NCBI GenBank assembly: GCA_944350315.1
Contig: CALVON010000014.1
Coordinates: 1-60,835, forward strand
DNA length: 60,835 nucleotides
Source: an uncultured Bacilli bacterium
GTDB lineage: Bacteria; Bacillota_I; Bacilli_A; RF39; UBA660
Direction of reading: 5' to 3'
Positions 52,545 through 60,835 of the stretch are shown piece after piece (position 1 is the stretch's first letter; each line of letters opens with the position of its first letter). The notes under the pieces are model-generated. The model was given only the letters and a program-made list of their open reading frames with translations. It searched no databases and was not told where the DNA came from. The position numbers and the translations under genes are program-made.

Positions 52545-53348
52545 ATGAAAAATAGGACAGTTGTCATTACTGGTAGCGCTAGAGGATTAGGGTTTGAAAT
52601 GGCAAAGTGCTTTAGGAAAAAGAATTTTAATGTTGTTATTAGTGATATTAATAAAAAAGATATAGAACATGCTAAAGGAGAATTGCTAAAGATTAAGAGT
52701 AATGGCGATATTTTAGCTTTAGTTTGTGATATAACAAAAGAAAAAGATATTATTAATTTAATTGAAAAAACAAAAAACAAATTTGGAATAATAGATTTTT
52801 GGATTAATAATGCAGGTGTTAATCAACCTGATAAATTAATATGGGAATGTAGTAGTGAAGAAATAAAAAAAATGATAGAGATAGATTTAATAGGTACTAT
52901 GGTTGCTTCAAAGTATATAATGGAAGAAATGATTAATCAAAATTATGGAGCAATATATACTGTTGAAGGACATGGGAGTAATGATGCAATTATACCAGGA
53001 TTGTCAATATATGGTACAGCTAAAAGAGGTGTTACTTATTTTGTATCATCTTTAGCTAAAGAGGCAGAGAAAAGTGGTAAGGATATTATAGTAGGAAAAT
53101 TGTCTCCTGGAATTATGATTACAGATTTTTTGGTTAATTCTTTTAGAAATAATAAAATGGAATTAAGTAATAAAAATAAAAAAATATATAATATTTTGGG
53201 CGATTATCCTTGGGTAGTAGCAAAATTTTTGGTAAATAAGATGATTAGTAATACTAATAACAATGTAAGAATAACTTGGCTTACTAAAAGAAAAGCTATA
53301 TGGAAATTTTTAAGTTATAAATTTAGAAAGGATAAAAAAATTAAATAG
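52545..53348 (+). CDS. Short-chain dehydrogenase/reductase
   Basis: 267 aa. TGxxxGxG motif TGSARGLG (9-16), NNAG (88-91), Y156-x3-K160. The usual catalytic Ser position is offset: EGHGSNDAIIPGLSIYGTAK, reminiscent of the NYC1/NOL-type SDR group. The substrate is unknown. ATG 52545 is used because TGGAGG lies between it and the upstream ATG. The last ~40 residues are basic. Confidence 0.85.
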   Translation: MKNRTVVITGSARGLGFEMAKCFRKKNFNVVISDINKKDIEHAKGELLKIKSNGDILALVCDITKEKDIINLIEKTKNKFGIIDFWINNAGVNQPDKLIWECSSEEIKKMIEIDLIGTMVASKYIMEEMINQNYGAIYTVEGHGSNDAIIPGLSIYGTAKRGVTYFVSSLAKEAEKSGKDIIVGKLSPGIMITDFLVNSFRNNKMELSNKNKKIYNILGDYPWVVAKFLVNKMISNTNNNVRITWLTKRKAIWKFLSYKFRKDKKIK

Positions 53349-53356
53349 GTGGTTAT

Positions 53357-53761
53357 ATGAAATATTTTAATACTATATTTGTAATAGTTTTTGCTTTAGT
53401 AGTTATAACAATGATTGTAACAATATTTTCAATATTTAGTTCAAAATTAAGAGGAAAATTATTAAATAAGCAAGTTAAAGCAATAAAGTATATGACAGAT
53501 TATTCAAAGGATGATATTCAAGCAATAAACGAAAATATGTCTTCAATAGCTATAAATTCAAAAAAGAATATATTAAATAAGTATGGCGAAGATTTAAAAG
53601 ATATTTCTACTAAAGAAGCAAAAATAAAAGAAGAAGGAATTAAAATTAAAACAAAGTCAATTAAAGAAGGATTGACTAGTAATAAAAAGTATTGTAAGCA
53701 TTGTGGTGTTTTAATTGATGAAGATTCACAGTATTGTTCTAAATGTGGAAAAAAGCAGTAA
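53357..53761 (+). CDS. Membrane protein with C-terminal zinc ribbon
   Basis: 134 aa. N-terminal helix (~6-28), a helical charged middle and a zinc-ribbon C terminus (YCKHCGVLIDEDSQYCSKCGKKQ; CxxC...CxxC). Such zinc ribbons occur in many uncharacterised Firmicute membrane proteins. Eight nt after the SDR, so co-transcribed. Confidence 0.75.
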   Translation: MKYFNTIFVIVFALVVITMIVTIFSIFSSKLRGKLLNKQVKAIKYMTDYSKDDIQAINENMSSIAINSKKNILNKYGEDLKDISTKEAKIKEEGIKIKTKSIKEGLTSNKKYCKHCGVLIDEDSQYCSKCGKKQ

Positions 53762-53790
53762 AATAAATAAGAATTAAGCATTATGAACTT

Positions 53791-53853
53791 GAGTGTGTAA
53801 GAAAATTTACGTAAAGTTATTCATCTAGAGAGTGTAAAAAACTTTGTGTAAAG
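53791..53853 (+). repeat. Pair of 26-bp imperfect direct repeats
   Basis: 53791-53816 and 53828-53853, identical at 21 of 26 positions, of the form GAGnGTGTAAnAAA-TTT-GTAAAG. Resembles terminal sequences of mutator/IS256-type elements; possibly a scar. Confidence 0.5.
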
Positions 53854-53881
53854 GTACCAATCCATGGTAATAAAGATATTT

Positions 53882-53909
53882 GAGATTGACTATATCAGTC
53901 TCTTTTTTG
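53882..53909 (+). terminator. Terminator of the SDR-zinc-ribbon transcript
   Basis: GAGATTGA-CTATA-TCAGTCTC followed by six T. Confidence 0.8.
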
Positions 53910-53944
53910 TTATCATATATTTAAGTTTTTTATTTTTTCTATTA

Positions 53945-53995
53945 TATAAAAAAATTCTTTCTTAGTCATATTTATTATTACTATAGAAAGAATTT
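53945..53995 (-). terminator. Terminator of clpB
   Basis: AAATTCTTTC (53952-53961) pairs with GAAAGAATTT (53986-53995) around a 24-nt loop, with T-run on the minus strand. Confidence 0.6.
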
Positions 53996-54013
53996 ATCTT
54001 TATATAAGAACAA

Positions 54014-56134
54014 TTATTTTCGCTTTATATAAAATTTATTGTTTTCTACATCAATTGTAATGGTATCATTATATTTTATTTGATCATTTAAAATACTATT
54101 GGCTATTAGTGATTCAATATTTTTTACAACATATCTTTTGATAGGTCTTGCTCCAAACGATTCGTCAAATGAAGCATCGATGATATGTTTTTTAGCGTTA
54201 TCAGTTAATGATATTTTTAATTGCTTATCTGATAATCTATCTTCAATATTTTTGATAATGTTATCAAGAATTTTATAAACAGAATCTTTTGTTAATGAAT
54301 TAAAGGTAATTATTTCATCAATACGATTTAAAAATTCTGGTTTAAAAGTGTGTCTTAAAGCTGTTTCGATTAGGCTTTTGGCATTAGGATCTTTATTTAG
54401 TATGTATTCGCTTCCTAAGTTAGATGTCATGATTATAATAGTATTTTTAAAATCAACTGTTCTTCCTTGAGAGTCAGTAATTCTTCCATCGTCAAGTATT
54501 TGAAGAAGTATATTAAAGACATCTTTGTGGGCTTTTTCAATTTCATCAAATAAGACAATTGAATATGGATTTCTTCTTACAGCTTCAGTTAATTGTCCTC
54601 CTTCATCGTAGCCAACATATCCTGGAGGAGCACCAACTAATCTAGATACTGAGTGACTTTCCATATATTCTGACATATCAATACGAATAATGTGCTTTTC
54701 ATCGTCAAATAATTCATATGCTAGTGTTTTAGCTATTTCTGTTTTACCTACTCCAGTAGGGCCTAAAAACATGAATGAACCAATTGGTCTATTTGGGTCT
54801 TTAATACCGGCTCTTGCTCTTTTTATGGCTTCAGATACGATATGAATAGCATTATCTTGGCCAATAACTCTCTTTTTCATATTAGTTTCTAGATTTAATA
54901 ATTTTTCCCTTTCGGTTCCAACTAATTTGGTGACAGGTATGTTAGTCCATTTTGATACAATGCTAGCAACGCCTTCTTCATCGACAACGTTACTTAATAA
55001 TGAAGAATTTTCGTTATTAAATTTTAGGGTAGCCAATTCTTCTTGTAATTTAGGAATTGTTCCATGTTTTAAAACAGCGGCAGTTTCATAATCATAATTA
55101 GATTCGGCAATTTCAAGTTTATGAGTAGCAATTTCTAGCTCTTCTTTTTTGTTTTTGATTTTTGTACTTAGTTGTTTTTCTTCATTCCATTTATTTCTTA
55201 ATTTTTGTTCTTCTTCTTTTAAAGTTGTCAACTTTTTATCAATTTCTTCAGTTCTTTTTTTAGACATTTCATCTTTTTCTTTTTTTAGTGATTCTTTTTC
55301 AATTTCTAATGTCATGATTTCTCTCGTTAAATAGTCTAGTTTCACAGGAACAGATTCCATTTGTACTTTAATAGTAGCACATGCTTCATCTACTAAGTCG
55401 ATAGCCTTATCTGGTAGAAATCTATCAGTAATGTATCTATTTGCTAGGGTAGCAGCAGCTACTAAAGCGGCATCTTTAATTGTTACTCCATGAAATACTT
55501 CAAATCTTGATTTTAGACCTCTTAGAATAGCAATAGTGTCTGATACAGTAGGTTCTGATATTAAGACTTTTTGGAATCTTCTTTCTAAGGCACCATCTTT
55601 TTCAATGTATTTTCGATATTCATTTAAAGTAGTTGCACCAATACATAAAATTTCACCACGTGCAAGCATTGGCTTAAGTAGATTTCCAGCGTCCATTGCA
55701 CCTTCCATGGCACCAGCACCAACTAGTAGATGAATTTCATCAATGAAAAGAATAATTTTTCCGTCAGAATCTTTTATTTCTTTTAATACTGCTTTTAATC
55801 TTTCCTCAAATTCACCACGATATTTAGCACCAGCAATTAAGGCGCCCATATCTAATGACCAAATAGTTTTATCTTTTAGATTATTTGGAACATCTCCTTT
55901 TACAATACGAGTAGCTAATCCTTCAATAATAGCAGTTTTTCCAACTCCTGGAACACCTACTAAAACGGGATTGTTTTTAGTTTTTCTTGATAATATTCTT
56001 GTGATATTACGAATTTCTTCGTCTCTTCCAATGACGGGGTCAATTTTACCTTCCTTAGCTTCTTTCGTGATATCACGACCATATTTTTCTAAGACGTTTT
56101 GTAAGTTTTCTTCATATGGATTTTGTCCGTTCAT
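54014..56134 (-). CDS. clpB: ClpB disaggregase lacking the N-domain
   Basis: A 706-aa AAA+ protein disaggregase. NBD1 Walker [10 protein letters not shown] at ~60-68, a coiled-coil M-domain (~270-390) that distinguishes ClpB from ClpA/C, NBD2 Walker [10 protein letters not shown] (~450), pore loop GYVGYDEGG and C-terminal small domain. Ordinary ClpB is ~860 aa; the N-terminal Clp_N repeat pair is absent, as in several Mollicutes. ATG 56134 follows AAAGGATG. Divergent from hsp20 across a CIRCE-like site. Confidence 0.94.
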   Translation of the reverse strand: MNGQNPYEENLQNVLEKYGRDITKEAKEGKIDPVIGRDEEIRNITRILSRKTKNNPVLVGVPGVGKTAIIEGLATRIVKGDVPNNLKDKTIWSLDMGALIAGAKYRGEFEERLKAVLKEIKDSDGKIILFIDEIHLLVGAGAMEGAMDAGNLLKPMLARGEILCIGATTLNEYRKYIEKDGALERRFQKVLISEPTVSDTIAILRGLKSRFEVFHGVTIKDAALVAAATLANRYITDRFLPDKAIDLVDEACATIKVQMESVPVKLDYLTREIMTLEIEKESLKKEKDEMSKKRTEEIDKKLTTLKEEEQKLRNKWNEEKQLSTKIKNKKEELEIATHKLEIAESNYDYETAAVLKHGTIPKLQEELATLKFNNENSSLLSNVVDEEGVASIVSKWTNIPVTKLVGTEREKLLNLETNMKKRVIGQDNAIHIVSEAIKRARAGIKDPNRPIGSFMFLGPTGVGKTEIAKTLAYELFDDEKHIIRIDMSEYMESHSVSRLVGAPPGYVGYDEGGQLTEAVRRNPYSIVLFDEIEKAHKDVFNILLQILDDGRITDSQGRTVDFKNTIIIMTSNLGSEYILNKDPNAKSLIETALRHTFKPEFLNRIDEIITFNSLTKDSVYKILDNIIKNIEDRLSDKQLKISLTDNAKKHIIDASFDESFGARPIKRYVVKNIESLIANSILNDQIKYNDTITIDVENNKFYIKRK

Positions 56135-56159
56135 AATAATCACATCCTTTCATTTATTA

Positions 56160-56187
56160 ATTATATCACAAAATTAGCAATTGTCAA
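56160..56187 (-). promoter_or_regulatory. Sigma-A promoter of clpB
   Basis: On the minus strand TTGACA (56187-56182), 16 bp, TATAAT (56165-56160). The -35 lies inside the CIRCE-like repeat. Confidence 0.75.
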
Positions 56188-56200
56188 CATAGATTGCTAA
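56174..56200. promoter_or_regulatory. CIRCE-like HrcA operator
   Basis: TTAGCAATT, 9-nt spacer, GATTGCTAA: 27 bp with the 9-9-9 layout of CIRCE (TTAGCACTC-N9-GAGTGCTAA), differing at two positions per arm. It is placed between divergent clpB and hsp20 and overlaps the clpB -35. Confidence 0.7.
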
Positions 56201-56208
56201 AAAAGTGC

Positions 56209-56236
56209 TTGACATTTAAAAAATAAGTGCTATAAT
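56209..56236 (+). promoter_or_regulatory. Sigma-A promoter of hsp20
   Basis: TTGACA (56209-56214), 16 bp, TATAAT (56231-56236), nine bases after the CIRCE-like site. Confidence 0.75.
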
Positions 56237-56260
56237 TATTTTAGAAAGGAAGTGAGATAT

Positions 56261-56659
56261 ATGTTACCTAGCAGAATTTTCTTTGATAATTTCTTTGATG
56301 AAATAGAACCAAAGAAATTGGATAAGATGATGAAATGTGATATATATGAGGAAGATGGTATATATCATATAGTAGTAGATGTTCCTGGCTACAAGAAAGA
56401 AGATATAAATATCGAATATGAAAATGGATATCTTAAAATTGTAGCAGCGCATACTGAAGAAGAAAAGGACAATAAAAAGTATATGCGTAGAGAAAGAATG
56501 GCTACTAGTAGATGCGAAAGATCATTTTATTTAGGAGAAGGACTTAATGAGGATGAGATAAAAGCAGAGTTTAAAGATGGTATTTTAAAAGTTTCAGTTC
56601 CTAAAAATGAAAAAGAAGTAAATACTAAGAAAGTTATCAATATTGATTAATAACTTTAT
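56261..56659 (+). CDS. hsp20: Hsp20 small heat-shock protein
   Basis: 129-aa alpha-crystallin-domain holdase. Core ~25-115 with VDVPGYKKEDINIEYENGYLKI and ADFKDGILKVSVPK-like AEFKDGILKVSVPKNEK. ATG 56261 (AAAGGAAGTGA before it). The stop is at 56648-56650 by the reading frame; the following bases are the terminator. It works with ClpB in aggregate handling, and the shared CIRCE-like site suggests joint HrcA control. Confidence 0.93.
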
Positions 56660-56696
56660 AAAGACTATGAATTTAGAAAATTTATAGTCTTTTTTT
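56659..56696 (+). terminator. Terminator of hsp20
   Basis: AAAGACTAT (56659-56667) pairs with ATAGTCTTT (56683-56691), then T-run. Confidence 0.85.
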
Positions 56697-56771
56697 GTAA
56701 AATGAAAAAGTTTTATTTGACATAATTATACTTAAAATATTATACTTATTTTATATATGGAGGCTTTTATA

Positions 56772-57272
56772 ATGGTTAATGATTTTGATTTTGTTATAGA
56801 TGATATAAACAATAGTTATAGACTTAAAGTTTTTTATAAAGATATTGATGGAAATTTAGTTAGTAGTTCTTTTTTAGCAAAGGAATTAATTAAATTAGAT
56901 ATGTCAAAAATAGATATTGATTCAGAAAAAATAGCTGATTTAGATAATTTTCTTTTAGGGATGGTTAGGTTTGTAAGTGAAGAAAATGATAAATTTTTTA
57001 TTGATATTCCACTTAGATCTATGTATATATTTGATGGAAATGATACAATTGCTAAAAGTATTGATATAAAAGGGATGGGTGCATTTTCTCCGATAGATAT
57101 ATTACATGTAGAATTATATTATATGGATAATATAAGTGATGAATTGAGAGAAATATTTAAAATATCAAAAAAATATTTTAAAATGGGAATGCAAGATAAA
57201 TTTAATGCTTTTACGAGAATAAATGAATTAAGTAAAGAAAGAACAGATAAAAATAATTATCATAGAGGTTAA
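56772..57272 (+). CDS. Hypothetical protein, 166 aa
   Basis: Not recognised. Soluble, acidic, with a beta-rich N-terminal two-thirds (FVIDDINNSYRLKVFYKDIDGN; DKFFIDIPLRSMYIFDG) and a helical basic end. ATG 56772 lies behind TATGGAGG. Separate terminator, so probably monocistronic. No function proposed. Confidence 0.65.
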   Translation: MVNDFDFVIDDINNSYRLKVFYKDIDGNLVSSSFLAKELIKLDMSKIDIDSEKIADLDNFLLGMVRFVSEENDKFFIDIPLRSMYIFDGNDTIAKSIDIKGMGAFSPIDILHVELYYMDNISDELREIFKISKKYFKMGMQDKFNAFTRINELSKERTDKNNYHRG

Positions 57273-57300
57273 TCTATAATTTTGATTATAGATTTTTTTT
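57271..57300 (+). terminator. Terminator overlapping the 56772 gene stop
   Basis: AATCTATAAT (57271-57280), TTTG loop, ATTATAGATT (57285-57294), then T-run; TAA at 57270-57272. Confidence 0.85.
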
Positions 57301-57381
57301 GTTTTTTAGAACAATTGTTTGTATAACTTTGTTGACTTATAACAATAAAAATTGATATAATTATTTTATGGAAGTGGTATT

Positions 57382-59556
57382 ATGTATGCAAGTATAATAA
57401 TTGAATATGGAAATAAAGCAGTAGATAAAACATTTACTTATATTATACCTAATGAATATAGGGATAAAATAAAGATAGGGCATAGAGTATTAGTACCATT
57501 TAATAATAAAAATATTGAGGGGTTTGTGTTAGAAATTAATGATAAATATGATGGAGAGTATGATTTAAAAGAGATAGATAGTATTGTTGATGAAGAACCG
57601 ATATTAAATGATGAAATGTTGTATATTGGAAATGAAATACAAAAAGAAATTTTATGTAGTAAAATATCTATATACCAGGCAATGTTACCTAAGGCATTAA
57701 AAGCACAACATAAAACAAATATAGGGATTAAAAGAAATAGATATATGGCTTTAAATAAAGATATAATAGAAATAAATAATTATATAAATAGTTGTAAATC
57801 AAAAAAACAAGTAGAAATTCTTAGTGAAATTATAAAAAATGATAAAGTGTTAGTTAATAGTTCTAATTATACAATTAATTCTTTATTAGAAAAAGGGTTA
57901 GTTAAATTTATATATGAAGAAATTAATAGATATAGTGTTCATAGCTCTGGTAAATATAATTTAGTTAAACTTAATTTAGAGCAAGAAAAAGTTGTTAATA
58001 ATGTAGAATTTAATAAATTTAATAGTTATTTATTATATGGTGTTACTGGTAGTGGAAAAACAGAAGTTTATATGGAATTAATATCTAGAGTTATAAGTAA
58101 TAATAAGACGGCTATTATGCTTGTTCCGGAGATTAGTTTGACACCACAAATAGTAGATCGTTTTGTAACTAGATTTGGTTCAGATATAGCTATTTTACAT
58201 AGTGGTTTGAGTGATTATGAAAAGTATGATGAATATAGAAAAATAATGTTAGGAAAAGTAAAAATAGTTGTAGGTGCTAGAAGTGCGATATTTGCACCAC
58301 TTAAGAATATTGGGATAATTGTTATTGATGAAGAACATACAAATACTTATAAACAAGATAATAATCCTAGATATCATGCAAGAGACGTTGCAATGTTACG
58401 AGGAAAATATCATAATTGTCCTGTTGTTTTAGGAAGTGCGACGCCATCTTTAGAATCTTTTGCGAGAGCCTGCAAAGGTGTATATAAATTACTTACTTTA
58501 ACTAAAAGAGCTGGTGTTAGTAAATTACCAGATGTAAAAATTGTTGATATGAAAGCAGAAGTAAGAAAAGGTAATTTTATTTTATCGAGTGTTCTTGTAG
58601 AAAAAGTTGAAGATAGGCTTAAAAAAAATGAACAAGTTATTTTATTATTGAACAGAAGAGGATATTCTTCAATGTTAACATGCCGTGATTGTGGAATGGT
58701 TATTAAGTGTCCTAATTGTGATATATCATTAACTTATCACAAAAGTAGTAATACTAATAGATGTCATTATTGTAATTATAGTGTTAAAAATATAGCTGTT
58801 TGTCCTCAATGTGGAAGCAAAAATATGAAAGATTATGGATTAGGAACGGAAAAGTTAGAAGAAGAACTTAATAAAATATTTAATGCTAGAGTTATTAGAA
58901 TGGATATGGATACGACAAGTAAGAAAGGAATGCACGAAAAAATTATCAATGATTTTGGAGAACATAAATATGATATTTTACTTGGGACACAGATGATAGC
59001 TAAAGGTCTTGACTTTCCTATGGTTACTTTAGTAGGGGTCATAAATGCCGATTCATCTTTAAATGTTCCTGATTTTAGAAGTGCAGAAGTTACTTTTGAT
59101 CTTTTAAGTCAAGTGTCAGGTAGAGCAGGGAGAGGGAATAGTCCTGGTGAAGTAATAATTCAAAGTTATAATCCAGAACATTATAGTATTGTTTGCGCTA
59201 AAAAACATGATTATTATGGTTTTTATAAAGAAGAAATGAAAATAAGAAAAATGCTTGGCTATCCACCTTATTTTTATATTACAGTGGTAAATATTACTAG
59301 TAAAGATTATAATATTGGTTTTAGTGAAGCTAATAAAATTGGTAATTATTTAAGAAAAAATTTACGTGGAGATACAAAAATTTTAGGGCCTTCGATGGCT
59401 AATGTATTTAAAATAAATAATATATATCATTATCAATGTATTATTAAATATAAATACGATAATAAATTAAGTGAAGTTCTTACTAAAATAGATGATATAT
59501 ATAAAATAAATAATAAAGTAGATGTTTCAATAGATGTTAATCCTATTAGTATATAG
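57382..59556 (+). CDS. priA: Primosomal protein N' (PriA helicase)
   Basis: 724-aa 3'-5' helicase that restarts stalled forks. N-terminal DNA-binding domain, Walker A GVTGSGKTE, DEEH box (VIDEEHTNTYKQ), zinc-binding insertion with paired cysteines (CRDCG, CPNC, CHYC, CPQCG) and helicase motifs GTQMIAKGLDFPMV and SQVSGRAGRG. GAAGTGG precedes the start. Overlaps no gene; the RlmD-like gene follows 11 nt later. Confidence 0.96.
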   Translation: MYASIIIEYGNKAVDKTFTYIIPNEYRDKIKIGHRVLVPFNNKNIEGFVLEINDKYDGEYDLKEIDSIVDEEPILNDEMLYIGNEIQKEILCSKISIYQAMLPKALKAQHKTNIGIKRNRYMALNKDIIEINNYINSCKSKKQVEILSEIIKNDKVLVNSSNYTINSLLEKGLVKFIYEEINRYSVHSSGKYNLVKLNLEQEKVVNNVEFNKFNSYLLYGVTGSGKTEVYMELISRVISNNKTAIMLVPEISLTPQIVDRFVTRFGSDIAILHSGLSDYEKYDEYRKIMLGKVKIVVGARSAIFAPLKNIGIIVIDEEHTNTYKQDNNPRYHARDVAMLRGKYHNCPVVLGSATPSLESFARACKGVYKLLTLTKRAGVSKLPDVKIVDMKAEVRKGNFILSSVLVEKVEDRLKKNEQVILLLNRRGYSSMLTCRDCGMVIKCPNCDISLTYHKSSNTNRCHYCNYSVKNIAVCPQCGSKNMKDYGLGTEKLEEELNKIFNARVIRMDMDTTSKKGMHEKIINDFGEHKYDILLGTQMIAKGLDFPMVTLVGVINADSSLNVPDFRSAEVTFDLLSQVSGRAGRGNSPGEVIIQSYNPEHYSIVCAKKHDYYGFYKEEMKIRKMLGYPPYFYITVVNITSKDYNIGFSEANKIGNYLRKNLRGDTKILGPSMANVFKINNIYHYQCIIKYKYDNKLSEVLTKIDDIYKINNKVDVSIDVNPISI

Positions 59557-59567
59557 AGGTGTTTTGT

Positions 59568-60749
59568 ATGGAAATAAAGATAGAAAAGATGGATCATACT
59601 GGTAATGGAATAGGCTTTTATGATGGGAAGATATGTTTTATACCAAAGAGTGTTGTGGGTGATATTGTAGATGTTTCTTTTGTAAAAAGTACTAAAAAGT
59701 ATAATATTGGAAAAGTAGAGAAAATAGTTAAGTCTAGTGATAGTAGAATAGATTCAATATGTCCATATTATCAATTATGTGGAGGTTGCAATATTAATAA
59801 TTTGTCATATGATGAACAACTTGAATTTAAGAAAAATAAGGTAAAAAATATTTTTAAGAGATATTTAAATTTAGATATTAATCCTAATATCATAGGAAGT
59901 CGTGATGAATATAAATATCGTAATAAGATAACATTTCATGTAAATAATAAAAAAATAGGTTTAGTATCTATAGATGGGGATATTATTGATATAGATAATT
60001 GTTTACTTGTTAGTGATAAAGTAAATGAATTATATAATTTGATAAGAAAAGAAGATTTATCATTAGTTAAAAAAATAGTAATAAGAGAATGTGATAATGG
60101 ATTGATATTAGATATTGATGGAACTTTTGATATAAGTAAAATAAAAAATATGTGTTTATCAATATATAGTAATGGAAAATGTATTTTTAGTAATGGGGAT
60201 GGATATATATTAGTTAATGATATTAAATATTTAGTATCTAATAAATCTTTTTTCCAAGTAAATACTAGTAATATTAAGAATTTATATGATTTAGTACTTA
60301 AGTATGGTAATTTTTGTGGTAATGAAAGAGTGATAGATTTATATTGTGGAGTTGGAAGTATAAGCTTATATATTTCTAAATATGTAAAAAGTGTATTAGG
60401 AATAGAGATAGTTAATGAGGCAATTATTGATGCTAAGAATAATGCTTGCCAAAATAATATAGCAAATGTTGATTTTATATGTGGTGATGTATCTAAAATA
60501 ATTAATAGTAAAATAAAAGGGGATGTAGTAATAGTAGACCCTCCAAGAATAGGATTAGATAAGCATACAATTGATGTATTAAATGAATGTAGGATTAAGA
60601 AAATAATATATGTATCTTGTGATCCAATGACTTTGGTTAGAGATATTAAATTGTTAAATAATTATAGTTTAGATAAGATAGAGTTAGTTGATATGTTTCC
60701 ACAGACTCATCACGTTGAATGTGTGTCAGTGCTAAGTCGAAAAGCCTAG
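59568..60749 (+). CDS. rlmD: 23S rRNA (uracil-C5)-methyltransferase, RlmD/RumA family
   Basis: 393-aa TrmA/RumA-family enzyme. N-terminal TRAM domain (EIKIEKMDHTGNGIGFYDGK), an Fe-S motif with CPYYQLCGGCN, SAM-binding VIDLYCGVGSISLYI, VDPPRIGLD, and the nucleophile in YVSCDPMTLVRDI. The Gram-positive member is RlmCD, modifying U747 and U1939. ATG 59568 follows GAGGTG. The C-terminal TVEL-like end (ECVSVL) is intact. Confidence 0.93.
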   Translation: MEIKIEKMDHTGNGIGFYDGKICFIPKSVVGDIVDVSFVKSTKKYNIGKVEKIVKSSDSRIDSICPYYQLCGGCNINNLSYDEQLEFKKNKVKNIFKRYLNLDINPNIIGSRDEYKYRNKITFHVNNKKIGLVSIDGDIIDIDNCLLVSDKVNELYNLIRKEDLSLVKKIVIRECDNGLILDIDGTFDISKIKNMCLSIYSNGKCIFSNGDGYILVNDIKYLVSNKSFFQVNTSNIKNLYDLVLKYGNFCGNERVIDLYCGVGSISLYISKYVKSVLGIEIVNEAIIDAKNNACQNNIANVDFICGDVSKIINSKIKGDVVIVDPPRIGLDKHTIDVLNECRIKKIIYVSCDPMTLVRDIKLLNNYSLDKIELVDMFPQTHHVECVSVLSRKA

Positions 60750-60835
60750 TAAAATAAGGAGTTTTGAAAATAAAAAAATTTCAAAAAAGTGAAAAAAGTA
60801 AAAATTTTTGAACTTGTAAAAATAGGGTTGTATGT
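60750..60835. other. Window end, no feature identified
   Basis: 86 bases of A-rich sequence after rlmD. An AAGGAG is visible at ~60756 but no convincing start follows. Confidence 0.4.

Overview
The window is a strongly AT-rich, gene-dense chromosomal stretch from a low-GC Gram-positive bacterium. TGA works as a stop codon (for example in cdd and in the IS transposase), so the code is standard and not the Mycoplasma code. ClpB lacks its N-domain and many proteins are rich in Asn, Ile and Lys, which recalls Mollicutes. However, a PBP5-type carboxypeptidase, SepF, DivIVA, LysM and sorting-signal proteins imply a peptidoglycan wall, and a CotJ locus plus a YjcZ-like small protein suggest sporulation ancestry. 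The best fit is an uncultured gut Bacilli lineage near the Mollicutes (RF39/Erysipelotrichia type). That placement is inference.

Layout. 1-2.9 kb: 5'-truncated dacF, a DUF378 protein and a lipoprotein. 2.9-6.1 kb: gatCAB. 6.2-7.4 kb: a large structured RNA with its own sigma-A promoter, followed by a four-helix membrane protein that looks like OapA; I read this as an OLE RNA locus, the most interesting feature here. 7.4-10 kb: two surface or membrane proteins. 10.1-11.7 kb: dnaD-nth. 11.8-18.2 kb: ferredoxin, parC, rubrerythrin, nusB, xseAB and tRNA-Thr. 18.6-25.5 kb: unknown protein, hisS, and a marR-ABC-ABC efflux operon with a palindrome in its promoter. 25.6-28.9 kb: vanZ-ybeY-cdd-era-yqzL-recO. 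29-30 kb: a tyrosine/glycine-rich mini-protein under a Fur/Zur-like palindrome, then five tRNAs. 30.2-33.6 kb: two coiled-coil proteins plus a DUF1292 protein. 33.7-34.7 kb: rplM-rpsI. 34.7-36.2 kb: IS91-like element. 36.3-39.8 kb: ucpA-like SDR, rpsO, pnp. 39.8-41 kb: a second DUF1292/coiled-coil pair. 41.2-42.4 kb: cotJ locus on the minus strand. 42.5-44.5 kb: trmB, a repeat-rich hairpin element, sepF, divIVA. 44.5-53.8 kb: cell-surface and membrane proteins, truA, LysM, tRNA-Cys, a second SDR. 54-56.7 kb: clpB and hsp20, divergent around a CIRCE-like operator. 56.8-60.8 kb: hypothetical, priA, and an RlmD-family methyltransferase.

The core is housekeeping: tRNA amidation, ribosomal proteins, RNA turnover, replication and repair. 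It is interleaved with envelope and sporulation-like genes. Transcription signals are very readable: sigma-A promoters with 17-bp spacers, or an extended minus-10 TGTTATAAT, and intrinsic terminators whose stems often contain the stop codon of the gene they end. Gene starts were re-chosen wherever a Shine-Dalgarno or promoter excluded the longest ORF.
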